Assembly: GCF_900188005.1 (NCBI RefSeq) | Contig: NZ_FZNR01000028.1 | Coordinates: forward strand, 40,821-104,820 | Direction of reading: 5' to 3' | Length of the DNA: 64,000 nucleotides | From: Actinoplanes regularis | Lineage (GTDB): Bacteria; Actinomycetota; Actinomycetes; Mycobacteriales; Micromonosporaceae | In this document: piece by piece, positions 23,467 to 31,735 of the stretch | Layout: each line of letters opens with the position of its first letter | Position numbering within the stretch: position 1 is the first letter of the stretch | The notes under the pieces: model-generated | Databases searched by the model: none | What the model saw: only the letters and a program-made list of their open reading frames with translations | What the model was told of the DNA's origin: nothing | Translations under genes and position numbers: made by a program

Positions 23467-24999
23467 TCACGCCGGGCGAGTGAGCGCGCCGCTCACGGTG
23501 ACGAACGATGCGGCCGGCAGATGCACGCGCAGCCGGTCGCCGGTCACCGACACGCCGTCGTACCGGCGCGGCGCGACCACCGAGGGCGCCTGCGGCGTGT
23601 TGTGGTCCGGCAACGCCGCGGCGGTCAGGATGAGCGCGTCGACCCTCTCGACGCCGCCACCGCGCAGGTCGATCTCCACCTCGGCGGCCTTGGCGGCGTC
23701 GAGGTTCGACAGCGAGACGAGCAGGCGGCCGTCCTTGCGGCTGGCCGACATCGAGACGGTGGTCAGGGTCGTGTCACCGACCGGGCGCGTGGGCGGCGCG
23801 GTGCGGTGGTCGACCCGCAGCGACGTCGCGTCCTGGTGGTCCCGGTTCATCCAGAAAACATGGTAGGTCGGGGTCAGGACCATGGCCTGCGAGTCGGGGT
23901 CGGTCAGGATCATGGCTTGCAGCACGTTCACGGTCTGGGCGATGTTGGCCATCACGAGCCGGTCGGCGTGCCGGTGGAAGATGTCGAAGTGCACGCTCGC
24001 CACCAGCGCGTCGCGCAGCGTGTTCTGCTGGAACAGGAAGCCCGGATGGGTGCCGCGGGCGACGTCGAACCAGGTGCCCCACTCGTCGAGAACCAGGCCG
24101 ACGGTCCTGTTCGGGTCGTAGCAGTCCATCACCGCCGCATGCCCGGCCAGCACCTGCTCGACACCGGCCGCGGCCGCCATCGTGGTGTAGTACTCCCCGG
24201 TGTCGAAGACCGTGGCCGAGCCCTTCTCCTCCCAGGTGGGACCGGTGATCGTGTAGTAATGCACCGACAGTGCGTGGTAGGCCGTGCTGCGGACGCGCTG
24301 GCAGCCGAGGTGCCCGACCTGCTTCATCAGCGTCTCGGTCCAGGCGTAGTCGTCGGCGTTGGCCCCGGCGGCGATCTTGTAGAGCCGATTGTCGCCGTAG
24401 TCGCGGCAGTAGGTGCCGTACCGGCGGGCCTCCTGCCCGTAGTGCTCGGCGGTCATGTTCCCGCCGCAGCCCCAGGCCTCGTTGCCCAGGCCCCAGAAGC
24501 GGACCTGCCACGGCTGGTCCCGGCCGTGGGCCTTGCGCAGCCGGGCCATCGGCGAGTCCCCGTCGCGGGTCAGGTACTCGACCCATTCACTCATCTCGCG
24601 CACGGTGCCGGAGCCGACGTTGCCGCTGATGTACGGCTCGGCGCCGAGCAACTCGCACAGGGCCATGAACTCGTGGGTGCCGAAGTGGTTGTTCTCCTCC
24701 ACCCCGCCCCAATGCGTGTTGACCATGGTCGGCCGCCGGTCCTTGGGCCCGATGCCGTCCCGCCAGTGGTACTCGTCGGCGAAGCATCCACCCGGCCAGC
24801 GCAGGTTCGGGATGTTCAGGTCGCGCAGCGCCTCGACGACGTCGAGGCGGATCCCGCCCACGTTGGGGACGTCGGAGTCCTCGCCGACATAGAAGCCGCC
24901 GTAGATGCCGCGGCCCAGGTGCTCGGCGAAGTGCCCGTAGACGTGCCGGTTGATCCGCGGGCCGTCGAGGTCCACGTTGATGACGGTTTCGATGGTCAA
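23467..24999 (-). CDS. abfA: intracellular GH51 alpha-L-arabinofuranosidase
   Basis: A 510-residue enzyme without a signal peptide, acting in the cytoplasm on imported arabino-oligosaccharides. The GH51 barrel shows the acid/base in WGLGNEAWGCGG and the nucleophile in LVLDEWGTWFDV. The N-terminal INRHVYGHFAEHLGRGIYGG and the LRWPGGCFADEYHWRDGIGP segment are family signatures. The length fits. The start is an unusual TTG at 24999, supported by GGAGAGG six bases upstream. A palindrome-like site (CCGATAGTTTCGG) lies 90 bases before the start. The enzyme complements the exported GH62, GH43 and GH127 enzymes of the locus. Confidence 0.95.
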   Translation of the reverse strand: MTIETVINVDLDGPRINRHVYGHFAEHLGRGIYGGFYVGEDSDVPNVGGIRLDVVEALRDLNIPNLRWPGGCFADEYHWRDGIGPKDRRPTMVNTHWGGVEENNHFGTHEFMALCELLGAEPYISGNVGSGTVREMSEWVEYLTRDGDSPMARLRKAHGRDQPWQVRFWGLGNEAWGCGGNMTAEHYGQEARRYGTYCRDYGDNRLYKIAAGANADDYAWTETLMKQVGHLGCQRVRSTAYHALSVHYYTITGPTWEEKGSATVFDTGEYYTTMAAAAGVEQVLAGHAAVMDCYDPNRTVGLVLDEWGTWFDVARGTHPGFLFQQNTLRDALVASVHFDIFHRHADRLVMANIAQTVNVLQAMILTDPDSQAMVLTPTYHVFWMNRDHQDATSLRVDHRTAPPTRPVGDTTLTTVSMSASRKDGRLLVSLSNLDAAKAAEVEIDLRGGGVERVDALILTAAALPDHNTPQAPSVVAPRRYDGVSVTGDRLRVHLPAASFVTVSGALTRPA

Positions 25000-25088
25000 C
25001 GGCTGCCTCTCCTACGCGGGATCATGCTGAAGGTGGCCACGACCTCGCCAAGATGCCTCTCAAAGGACCCTGTCGGCAAGCCACACCT

Positions 25089-25101
25089 CCGATAGTTTCG
25101 G
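25089..25101. promoter_or_regulatory. imperfect CCGAAAnTTTCGG-type operator candidate before GH51
   Basis: CCGATAGTTTCGG matches the palindrome at 9166-9180 and 25257-25269 except at one position. It lies 90 bases upstream of the GH51 start, a plausible promoter location. Confidence 0.4.
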
Positions 25102-25256
25102 CCAATATATCGGCACTTCCGAGACCGATGCGCGAGGTATCGCCGCGCACTCCTCCGGCGACTTTGCATGCTCGATCAGCTGTCACTACGCGCATGAATA
25201 TCTTGGCATCACTATGAACTACCTCATAGCTCTACCGCCACATTCCTCGAATCGTT

Positions 25257-25269
25257 CCGAAACTTTCGG
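25257..25269. promoter_or_regulatory. perfect CCGAAACTTTCGG palindrome
   Basis: A perfect 13-base palindrome around a central C. It lies between the GH51 gene and the peptidoglycan-binding gene, and belongs to the same motif family as 9166-9180. It could act on either gene. Confidence 0.45.
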
Positions 25270-25432
25270 TTCCTCTACGGGAGGCTGGGTGGTTGACCAG
25301 ACCATAGACATTGAAGATGATGGAAGTCTTGTCCCGGCATGCGCGGCCACTGGGCCGGAGCCGAAGCGGCACCGAGCTCCAACCGGGGCATCGACCTGCA
25401 GGAACGACCCAGTCCGCCGAACGAGGAGCATC

Positions 25433-25918
25433 ATGGCCAACGAGGGAATGCCGACGGTCGGTCCGGGCGCCACCGGCGACACGGTAAGTCAGGCGCAGCG
25501 TGCGCTGCGGCGCACCCCGAACACCACGCTCGTCGTGGACGGCAGCTTCGGGCCGAAGACGGAGGCCGCGACGAGGGACTTCCAGGCGGTGGAGGGTTTG
25601 CCGGTGACCGGCGTCGTCGATGAGGCGACGTGGAAGGTGCTTCCGGACGGCAATGCGATGCCGACGCTGCGACAAGGCTCGCAGGGTGACGTGGTCCGCA
25701 ACCTGCAGCAGGCCCTGACCCTCGGCGCTGCGGGCCTGTGGGAGACGACGCCACAGGGAATCGATGGGCATTTCGGACTGAACACGGACGCTTCGGTGCG
25801 TGCCTTTCAGGGCTGGGCGGACCTTCCGGTAGACGGCGTGGTCGGCCAGAAAACCTGGACGGCGTTGCCGCTGGCGCTCGAATTCGTGGTCGGCCTTCAG
25901 CACACTGCGAACGAATAG
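25433..25918 (+). CDS. tandem peptidoglycan-binding domain protein
   Basis: A 161-residue protein made of two PG_binding_1 domains. The first (about 8-70) shows GATGDTVSQAQRAL, DGSFGPKTEAATRDFQ and GLPVTGVVDEATWKVL. The second (about 75-150) shows GSQGDVVRNLQQAL, DGHFGLNTDASVRAFQ and LPVDGVVGQKTWTAL. There is no signal peptide and no catalytic domain, which is unusual for a wall-binding protein. The frame does extend upstream to 25214, but GAGGAG lies right before the ATG at 25433, so that start is preferred. It may be exported by another route or be a phage-type tail or lysin accessory. The role is unknown. Confidence 0.85.
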   Translation: MANEGMPTVGPGATGDTVSQAQRALRRTPNTTLVVDGSFGPKTEAATRDFQAVEGLPVTGVVDEATWKVLPDGNAMPTLRQGSQGDVVRNLQQALTLGAAGLWETTPQGIDGHFGLNTDASVRAFQGWADLPVDGVVGQKTWTALPLALEFVVGLQHTANE

Positions 25919-26018
25919 CATCCGCGCCCCCGAATCGCCACGCAGCGGCGTACGCGGCGATCCTGCCCTGACTTCGAGCAAACCGGCTGATCAGCATGAA
26001 TCATCGAAGGAGCAAGGC

Positions 26019-26393
26019 GTGCCCCCATCAGAGAACCTGTCGTGCCGCGTCATCGACTTCGAGAAGGCCGACGTCGTCTCCCTCATGATCTATCCCCCGC
26101 CGCCTCCGATGCTCGTCGTCGCCGGGGAAAAACTGTTCGCGAACACGCAGGTCTCGCTCAACCCGCGGCACTATGTGCAGAAGCCGGAATACTGGGGCAT
26201 CGAGGTTGTCGGATGCACCCCCGCGATCGGTCAGCCCGCGATCGTCCCTTACGTCGTCGAGCTCGACCTGACCGGCCATGTCGGAACGCGAGGCATCGAA
26301 GTCATCGGAGCGAACCAAACCGAGCGGATCGAGCTTGCTGCCGCGGCCGAGGGCACGCCGCCCGAGACTGCAGTCGACGATTCACCGGCCTGA
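26019..26393 (+). CDS. hypothetical protein
   Basis: A 124-residue protein with no recognised domain. It is mostly beta-strand-like (VSLMIYPPPPPMLVVAGEKL, YWGIEVVGCTPAIGQPAIVP) with a Pro-rich segment, and ends in an acidic alanine-rich tail. No signal peptide or membrane helix is present. The GTG start at 26019 is supported by GAAGGAG upstream and by actinomycete codon bias. It lies 100 bases after the peptidoglycan-binding gene on the same strand and may be co-transcribed. Confidence 0.65.
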   Translation: MPPSENLSCRVIDFEKADVVSLMIYPPPPPMLVVAGEKLFANTQVSLNPRHYVQKPEYWGIEVVGCTPAIGQPAIVPYVVELDLTGHVGTRGIEVIGANQTERIELAAAAEGTPPETAVDDSPA

Positions 26394-26523
26394 TCACGGG
26401 CGCTGGGTCAGAGGCGTCGCCGACCCGCTGTCACGGGTAACCGCACCGCAAGGCTTCGCCGATCAGCCTGATGCGGCTCGAGTCGACGCGATAGCCGGAT
26501 CGGGAATCCCGGACGGTCGAGTC

Positions 26524-26889
26524 CTACTCGGTGTCATCCCGGGCGACCTCGAGCGCCCACCAGATCAGTGGAAGCTGCAGCGGCAGGCGGCCGTACGCGA
26601 CCGCCCGCTTCACCGGCGACGCCCCGCGCCAGTCGTACGCCATTTTCGCGTTCGCGGGGAAGACGGCCGCGAAGAACACCGCCGCCGCGACGCCGCCCGC
26701 CCGCCGCGTGCGCGGGTTGGCCAGCGCCGCCGCGACCGCCAGTTCGGCTACGCCGCTGAGGTACGTCCAGGTGCGCGGCCTGCCCGGGAGACTGCGCGGC
26801 ACGATCGTGTCGAACGGCTCGGGCCTCGCGAAGTGCAGCGCGCCCGATGTGGTGAGCAAGGCGGCCAGGCCCCACGCCTTCTTGGTCAT
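26524..26889 (-). CDS. DoxX-family membrane protein
   Basis: A 121-residue integral membrane protein with four predicted helices (GLAALLTTSGALHFA, YLSGVAELAVAAALA, AAVFFAAVFPANAK and LPLQLPLIWWALEVA). The LSGVAELAVA motif and an asparagine/lysine pair in the third helix are typical of DoxX-like proteins. Relatives are linked to redox homeostasis, but this one has no informative neighbour. It is read leftwards and converges with the hypothetical gene at 26019. Confidence 0.82.
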   Translation of the reverse strand: MTKKAWGLAALLTTSGALHFARPEPFDTIVPRSLPGRPRTWTYLSGVAELAVAAALANPRTRRAGGVAAAVFFAAVFPANAKMAYDWRGASPVKRAVAYGRLPLQLPLIWWALEVARDDTE

Positions 26890-27349
26890 GACACCGACCC
26901 TACCCGGCGGTAATAAGCAGGGTCCCGCGTTCTTTCAGCGTGCCAGATTTCATTCGAACCGCCCGGCAGTAACGGTCGTCAGCGAGCCTCCGCGCGCCCG
27001 GTCGCTCGATGCTGTCGGCAAGGCGACGTACGAAGCGGGCATCGCCCGCCCTCTCCATTACGACGTCTCTGCCGAGGAGGAGCGATGGATACAACGCAAC
27101 GTCCGGTGCGGCGGTGACCACGGCTGCGGCGGCGCCGGCCGTGGGAGGCCATTCTGAACGACGGCGCGGTCGCCGTGGTGTGGCGGCTGATCGGGCCGCG
27201 AGGGCCGGCACGCCCGCCGGCCGCCGCGGCGAGTGGGTCCGGCACACCTACCGCGATGCGCTCTCCAGGCATCGCGCACTATCACCTCCCGGCGGAGCCC
27301 CATGGTCCGATCGCTGGTTCCGCCGGTGAGGACCGCCAGGGGTTCGACG
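26890..27349. other. region without a supported gene
   Basis: About 460 bases between the DoxX gene and the methyltransferase gene. Several frames cross it on both strands, but none has a domain, signal peptide or good ribosome binding site. The promoter of the methyltransferase gene is expected here. Confidence 0.45.
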
Positions 27350-28597
27350 ATGTCGCCGATCGCCGCCTGGGCCGTCAGCCTGGCGGCCACCGCGGCGTCC
27401 ACCTACGCGTTGGACGTTCTGGCGGCGGCCACCGGCGCCGGTCTGGTCGCTTCCGGGTTGCTTGCCGACCTCGGCCATCGATCGGTGGTGGCGTTCCTCC
27501 TGGCGAGCTACGCGGTCTGGATGTCCGGGCTGCGCGTCAACCTGAGAGCGAACGGAAGTCTGCTGGCGGCGACGGGGACGAGCACCAACGTGCTGTCCAA
27601 ACTGGCGTACGACATCACCCGGCGCCGGTTCGGCAATGAGCCCGCCGCTCGGCTGACCGCTGCCGTGGCCTACACCGGCACCGAGATCGCCAAGGAGGTG
27701 CCGTACTACCTGGCCGCGTTCGGTGCCGCGGTCACGACCGACTCGATCACCACCGACGAGGCACTCATCTTCCTCGCCGGTGCCAACCTCGGCGCCGCGT
27801 TCTACGAAGCCGCACTTGCCCGCCTCACCCGGACCGTCCTCGACAGGGCCCGCGGACACGCGTCGTTCGACACCGACTGGGTGCCGGCCGAGTACCTCAC
27901 CGACTACTACCGCACCGTCGAACCGGACGAGATCGCCACGATCGCGTTCCTCGTCGACGCGATGCGCCATGCCGAACGCGATCAGCCGATCCTGTACTTC
28001 GGGACCGGTCCCACCCTCCACCACGTGTTCGCGTGCGCCGAGACGGCATCCGAGATCCATCTGGGCGACTATCTGCCTGGGAACCTGGCCGAGATCCAAC
28101 GGTGGATCGAGCGTGCACCCGGCGCCCACGACTGGCGGCCGTTCGTCCGCTACACCCTGCAGTGCGAGGGCAACACCAGTCCGACCGACGACGAGGTGAC
28201 CGCGCGCGAAGACCTGACCAGGGCAAAGATCACCACCCTGGTACGGGTGGACGCCCGCCGGCCTCGTCCGGTGAACCGGAGCTACCCGACGGTGGTCAGC
28301 GCCTACTGCGCGGACTCGGCGACCAACGACCTCGCCACGTGGGAACTGTTCATGCGCCACATCACCGGCCTGGTTCAGCCCGGCGGCCTCTTCCTCACCG
28401 CGGCGCTGCGCCGGTGCCGCGGCTACACGGTCGGTGGCAAGACGTTCCCCGGCGCCGACATCGACGAACGCGACCTCCGAGCGGCCCTCCGGCCCGACTT
28501 CGAACCGTTGCACGAGGGGATCGAGGTCATACCGACAGCCCAGCACGGTTCCCACGGCTACGCCGCGATCCTGCTCTGCCGGGCACGCCGCGCCTAG
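27350..28597 (+). CDS. membrane-domain protein fused to an NNMT/PNMT/TEMT-like methyltransferase
   Basis: A 415-residue two-part protein. Residues about 1-160 are hydrophobic with several membrane helices (AWAVSLAATAASTYALDVL, HRSVVAFLLASYAVW, YYLAAFGAAVTT, FLAGANLGAAFYEAAL). Residues about 180-415 form a SAM-dependent methyltransferase of the NNMT/PNMT/TEMT type. Visible are the binding loop ILYFGTGPTLHHVFA, the EIHLGDYLPGNLAEIQRWI stretch and WRPFVRYTLQCEG, followed by VVSAYCADSATNDLATWE and the late segment FPGADIDERDL. That family N-methylates small amines. The membrane fusion is unusual. Starts at 27233 and 27302 are also possible; the ATG at 27350 directly precedes the hydrophobic region. 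Confidence 0.75.
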   Translation: MSPIAAWAVSLAATAASTYALDVLAAATGAGLVASGLLADLGHRSVVAFLLASYAVWMSGLRVNLRANGSLLAATGTSTNVLSKLAYDITRRRFGNEPAARLTAAVAYTGTEIAKEVPYYLAAFGAAVTTDSITTDEALIFLAGANLGAAFYEAALARLTRTVLDRARGHASFDTDWVPAEYLTDYYRTVEPDEIATIAFLVDAMRHAERDQPILYFGTGPTLHHVFACAETASEIHLGDYLPGNLAEIQRWIERAPGAHDWRPFVRYTLQCEGNTSPTDDEVTAREDLTRAKITTLVRVDARRPRPVNRSYPTVVSAYCADSATNDLATWELFMRHITGLVQPGGLFLTAALRRCRGYTVGGKTFPGADIDERDLRAALRPDFEPLHEGIEVIPTAQHGSHGYAAILLCRARRA

Positions 28598-28674
28598 CCA
28601 CCGGCCTCGACCAGTGGACAGCCGCGCGAAACGCGCTCAATCCCGAAGCGCCTCCGGCAATGTGACGACCTCAG

Positions 28675-28887
28675 ATCGTCGCCCGCCTCGAGGCCCGCGA
28701 GCTGTTCCATCGCGAGACGAACCCGGAGGACAGGCGTTCCCGGCAGATCGTGCGCACGCCGAGCGGCGACGACCTCTACGGCGAGTTCGAGCAGTCCTTC
28801 GAGTTTCCGCGAGCGGCCGCGGCCAACCTCACCGAAGCGGAGCGCTAGCAGCTGACGGCACTGCTGCAGAAGGCGATGCGGGGCTGA
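28675..28887 (+). pseudogene. MarR-family regulator, C-terminal fragment with an internal stop
   Basis: The frame from 28675 reads VARLEARELFHRETNPEDRR, then QIVRTPSGDDLYGEFEQSFE. This is the wing and C-terminal helix of a MarR regulator. A TAG at 28846-28848 interrupts it where a glutamine would be expected, followed by LTALLQKAMRG and TGA. The N-terminal dimerisation and recognition helices are missing. It lies next to, and convergent with, an MFS transporter gene, the usual partner of MarR regulators. The repressor is therefore lost and the pump may be derepressed. Confidence 0.75.
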
Positions 28888-29013
28888 CGCGCCGGCGAGG
28901 GCCGCTGGCGACGGCTTGCCGCCGTACCGGAAACCGATCTTGATCTGCCGGCCGATCGTGCCCTCCGCCTGGAGTGGACGCAACGACCGGCCGGCGGTGG
29001 GGTGCAGGCGCGG

Positions 29014-30318
29014 TCAGCGCCGCCCGACCTCCTTCTCGAAGTCGATGGCGTCCGGAGCCCCGCCGAATTCGTCGGCGATCTCGCCGGCGACGTCGTCAGC
29101 CGAGCCGTGGGCGCCGTCGGCGGCCATGGCCGCGTCGGCCCGCGACAGCGGTCCGTGCCCGGTGGTCAGCACGGCGACGCCGATCAGGACGGCGATCGCG
29201 CCGACCACGAACGGCACGTGGATGCTCCAGTGATCGACCATCTTGCCGGCCGCGTACGGGGCCAGGCCACCGCCGATGAACCGCACGAAGCCGTAGGCGG
29301 CGGAGGCGACCGGCCGCTCGACCGGGGCGACCAGCATGACCGCCTGGGTGGTGAGCGTGTTGTTGACACCGGCCACGATGCCGGAGGCGATCACGCAGGT
29401 GATGACGACCCAGCGGTTGTCGGTGAACACGCCGATCAGCACGATCAGGACCGCGAACGCGGTGAGCGCGCCGTACAGCGACGGGGCGGTGCCGAACCTC
29501 CGCTGCAGCCAGGGCGCGCCGGTGATGGAGAAGAACGCGAGCAGCAGGCCCCAGGCGAAGAAGACGAAGCCGAGCTGGATCTCGTCGAGCTTCATCGGGT
29601 ACGGGGCGTAGCCCAGCATGGTGAAGAAGCCCCAGTTGTACAGCAGCGCGGTGATGCCCATGGTGAGCAGGGCGCGGTGGCGCAGCGCCCTGATCGGGGC
29701 GAGCAGCGGTGTCGGCCGTGGGGGCTTCGGGAGGGGCTCGACCAGCGTGATCGTCGCCAGCAGGGCGATCGCCATCAGGACCGCCACGCCGAAGAACGGA
29801 CCGCGCCAGCTGATGTCGCCGAGCAGGCCGCCCAGCAGCGGACCGGCCGCGATGCCCAGACCCAGCGCGGCCTCGTAGAGCACGATCGCCCCGGCGAACC
29901 CGCCGGTGGCGGACGCGACGATGACCGCGAGGCTGGTGGCGATGAACATCGCGTTGCCCAGGCCCCAGCCGGCGCGGAAGCCGACGATGCCGTTGATCGA
30001 GCCGGACAGACCCGCCAGGGCGGCGAAGACGACGATGAGGCAGAGCCCGACGATCAGCGTGGTCTTGGCGCCGATGCGGCTGGCGATCCAGCCGGTGAAG
30101 AGCATGGCGACCGCGGTGACCAGGAGATAGCTGGTGAACAGCAGGCTCACCTGGCTCGGCGTGGCGTCGAGCTTCGCGGACAGGGCGGGCAGGATCGGGT
30201 CGACCAGGCCGATGCCCATGAAGCTGACGACACAGGCGAAGGCGACCGCGAAGACCGCTCTGGGCTGTTTGAACAGGGAAAGTCCGGACGCGGCAGGGCC
30301 CACCCGGATCACCTCCAT
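29014..30318 (-). CDS. MFS drug/solute efflux transporter
   Basis: A 434-residue 12-helix transporter of the major facilitator superfamily, drug-proton antiporter type. Helix 1 carries FAVAFACVVSFMGIGLVDPI, the loop between helices 2 and 3 carries GWIASRIGAKTTLIVG (motif A-like), and helix 5 has LGLGIAAGPLLGGLLGDISW (motif C-like). The C-terminus is a charged cytoplasmic tail of about 45 residues. It probably exports a toxic small molecule. The ATG at 30318 is the first start of the frame. A palindromic operator-like site lies 35 bases upstream, and a broken MarR gene lies beyond its 3' end. Confidence 0.92.
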   Translation of the reverse strand: MEVIRVGPAASGLSLFKQPRAVFAVAFACVVSFMGIGLVDPILPALSAKLDATPSQVSLLFTSYLLVTAVAMLFTGWIASRIGAKTTLIVGLCLIVVFAALAGLSGSINGIVGFRAGWGLGNAMFIATSLAVIVASATGGFAGAIVLYEAALGLGIAAGPLLGGLLGDISWRGPFFGVAVLMAIALLATITLVEPLPKPPRPTPLLAPIRALRHRALLTMGITALLYNWGFFTMLGYAPYPMKLDEIQLGFVFFAWGLLLAFFSITGAPWLQRRFGTAPSLYGALTAFAVLIVLIGVFTDNRWVVITCVIASGIVAGVNNTLTTQAVMLVAPVERPVASAAYGFVRFIGGGLAPYAAGKMVDHWSIHVPFVVGAIAVLIGVAVLTTGHGPLSRADAAMAADGAHGSADDVAGEIADEFGGAPDAIDFEKEVGRR

Positions 30319-30352
30319 GGGATGAGGAACGCAAGCCAGCCAACCGTAGATA

Positions 30353-30367
30353 CATAATGAGGTTATG
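30353..30367. promoter_or_regulatory. MarR-type operator candidate before the MFS gene
   Basis: CATAATGAGGTTATG has perfect five-base arms (CATAA and TTATG). It lies 35 bases upstream of the MFS gene in an AT-richer patch, as expected for a MarR binding site. Confidence 0.45.
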
Positions 30368-30494
30368 GAAATAGGATCCGGGCAGAGCCGTGGATCACAT
30401 CCGGCTTAGCTTCCCATCGGGAAAACTTGCATGATGGGCAAGTTTCTGCCGATACTTGGCTGCGACAAGCACCCGTCGGCCAGGGAGACCCGTC

Positions 30495-31595
30495 ATGAAC
30501 AGCGCCCCGCCCGGCCTCGGAGCCGTTCGCCGCCGCTGGATCCGCTGCACCGCGATCGCCGCGGTCCTCGCCCTGCTGACCGTCGAACTGGTGCTCGGCT
30601 GGCCCTCGCTGACAGACGCCCTGCGTCACCTGCACCGCCCGCACCCGGGCTGGCTCGCCCTCGCGACCGCCGCCGAGATCCTCTCGATGAACGCCTACGC
30701 CCGCATGCAGCGCCGGCTGCTGCAGTCCGCCGGCGTCCGTGCCCCCTACCTGGACAACACCCGCCTCGCCTACGCCGCGCACTCGCTCAACGAAACGCTC
30801 CCCGGCGGCCCCGCCTTCTCCACCCAGCTCAACTACCAGCAGATGCGCCGCTTCGGCGCCACCCCCGCCGTCGCGTCCTGGGTCATCGCGCTCAGCGGCA
30901 TCCTGTCCGCCGCCGCCCTGGCCGCCATCACCGCCGCCGCCGCGATCGCCGCGGGCGGCGACACCGACTGGCCGCACCTGGCCGGACTGCTGCTGGCCGC
31001 CACGCTGCTCATCCTCGGCGTCCGCCACGCCGCCCGGCGTCCGGACACCATCGCGAAGCTGGCCGGCGCCCCGTTGACCGCCGTCAACCGGCTCCGCCGC
31101 CGCCCCGCCGATCACGGGCACGAACGCATCCACGGCTTCCTCGGCCAGTTGCGCACCGCCCGGCTGCGTCCCGTTCTCGGCCTGGCCGCAACGCTCCTCG
31201 CCCTGGCCAACTGGCTCCTCGACGCGATCGGGCTGTGGCTGTGCTTCCGCGCCGTCGGCGCACCCACACCCGGCCTGACCCCGACCCTGCTCGCCTTCTG
31301 CGCCGCGATGGCCGCCGGAACGATCACCATCGTGCCGGGCGGCTTCGGCGTCATCGACAGTGCCCTGGTTCTCGGGCTGATCGCCGGCGGCGTCACCACC
31401 CCCGCCGCGGTCACGGCCGTCGTCCTCTACCGCGTCATCAGCTTCGGATTCATCATCGGCGTGGGCTGGCTCTCCTGGTTGCGGCTACGACGCTCCACTC
31501 CGGCCGCGGGTGACGCGACGATGTCACGGCCACGCTGTGTTCCGGCGCGGCGCGTCCGCTCGACCGTGCTGTCCCATCGAGCCACCCGTCCCTGA
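30495..31595 (+). CDS. YbhN/AglD-type (UPF0104, LPG-synthase TM) membrane protein
   Basis: A 366-residue integral membrane protein of the lysylphosphatidylglycerol-synthase transmembrane (UPF0104/YbhN) family. Typical features are the motif LAYAAHSLNETLPGGPAFSTQ, the late GTITIVPGGFGVIDSALVLGL and the following VVLYRVISFGFIIGVGW. Family members flip or modify lipids, but this one lacks the synthase domain and its substrate is unknown. The ATG at 30495 is preceded by CAGGGAG. It is divergent from the MFS gene and shares its intergenic region. Confidence 0.88.
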   Translation: MNSAPPGLGAVRRRWIRCTAIAAVLALLTVELVLGWPSLTDALRHLHRPHPGWLALATAAEILSMNAYARMQRRLLQSAGVRAPYLDNTRLAYAAHSLNETLPGGPAFSTQLNYQQMRRFGATPAVASWVIALSGILSAAALAAITAAAAIAAGGDTDWPHLAGLLLAATLLILGVRHAARRPDTIAKLAGAPLTAVNRLRRRPADHGHERIHGFLGQLRTARLRPVLGLAATLLALANWLLDAIGLWLCFRAVGAPTPGLTPTLLAFCAAMAAGTITIVPGGFGVIDSALVLGLIAGGVTTPAAVTAVVLYRVISFGFIIGVGWLSWLRLRRSTPAAGDATMSRPRCVPARRVRSTVLSHRATRP

Positions 31596-31735
31596 CCGCG
31601 GGGCCGACGCGTCCGGGGTCGGCCTTCCGGTCGGCGAAAACATCCGATGCGCGGATCCACAGTCGTCTCTACGGGGCCAGACTGATCGGCGTGGCGGAGG
31701 CAGACATCCGCCCCTTCACTGGTGGAGTGCCTCGA

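Larger units (their letters stand above)
25000..25432. promoter_or_regulatory. divergent promoter region with CGAAAnTTTCG-type sites
   Basis: A non-coding, AT-richer 430-base region between the GH51 gene and the divergent peptidoglycan-binding gene. It contains CCGATAGTTTCGG at 25089-25101 and the perfect palindrome CCGAAACTTTCGG at 25257-25269. Confidence 0.5.

Noticed and set aside
29002..30357. Plus-strand frame opposite the MFS gene
   Set aside because: Very rich in Asp, Gly, Arg and Gln without hydrophobic structure; the MFS protein on the other strand is unambiguous.
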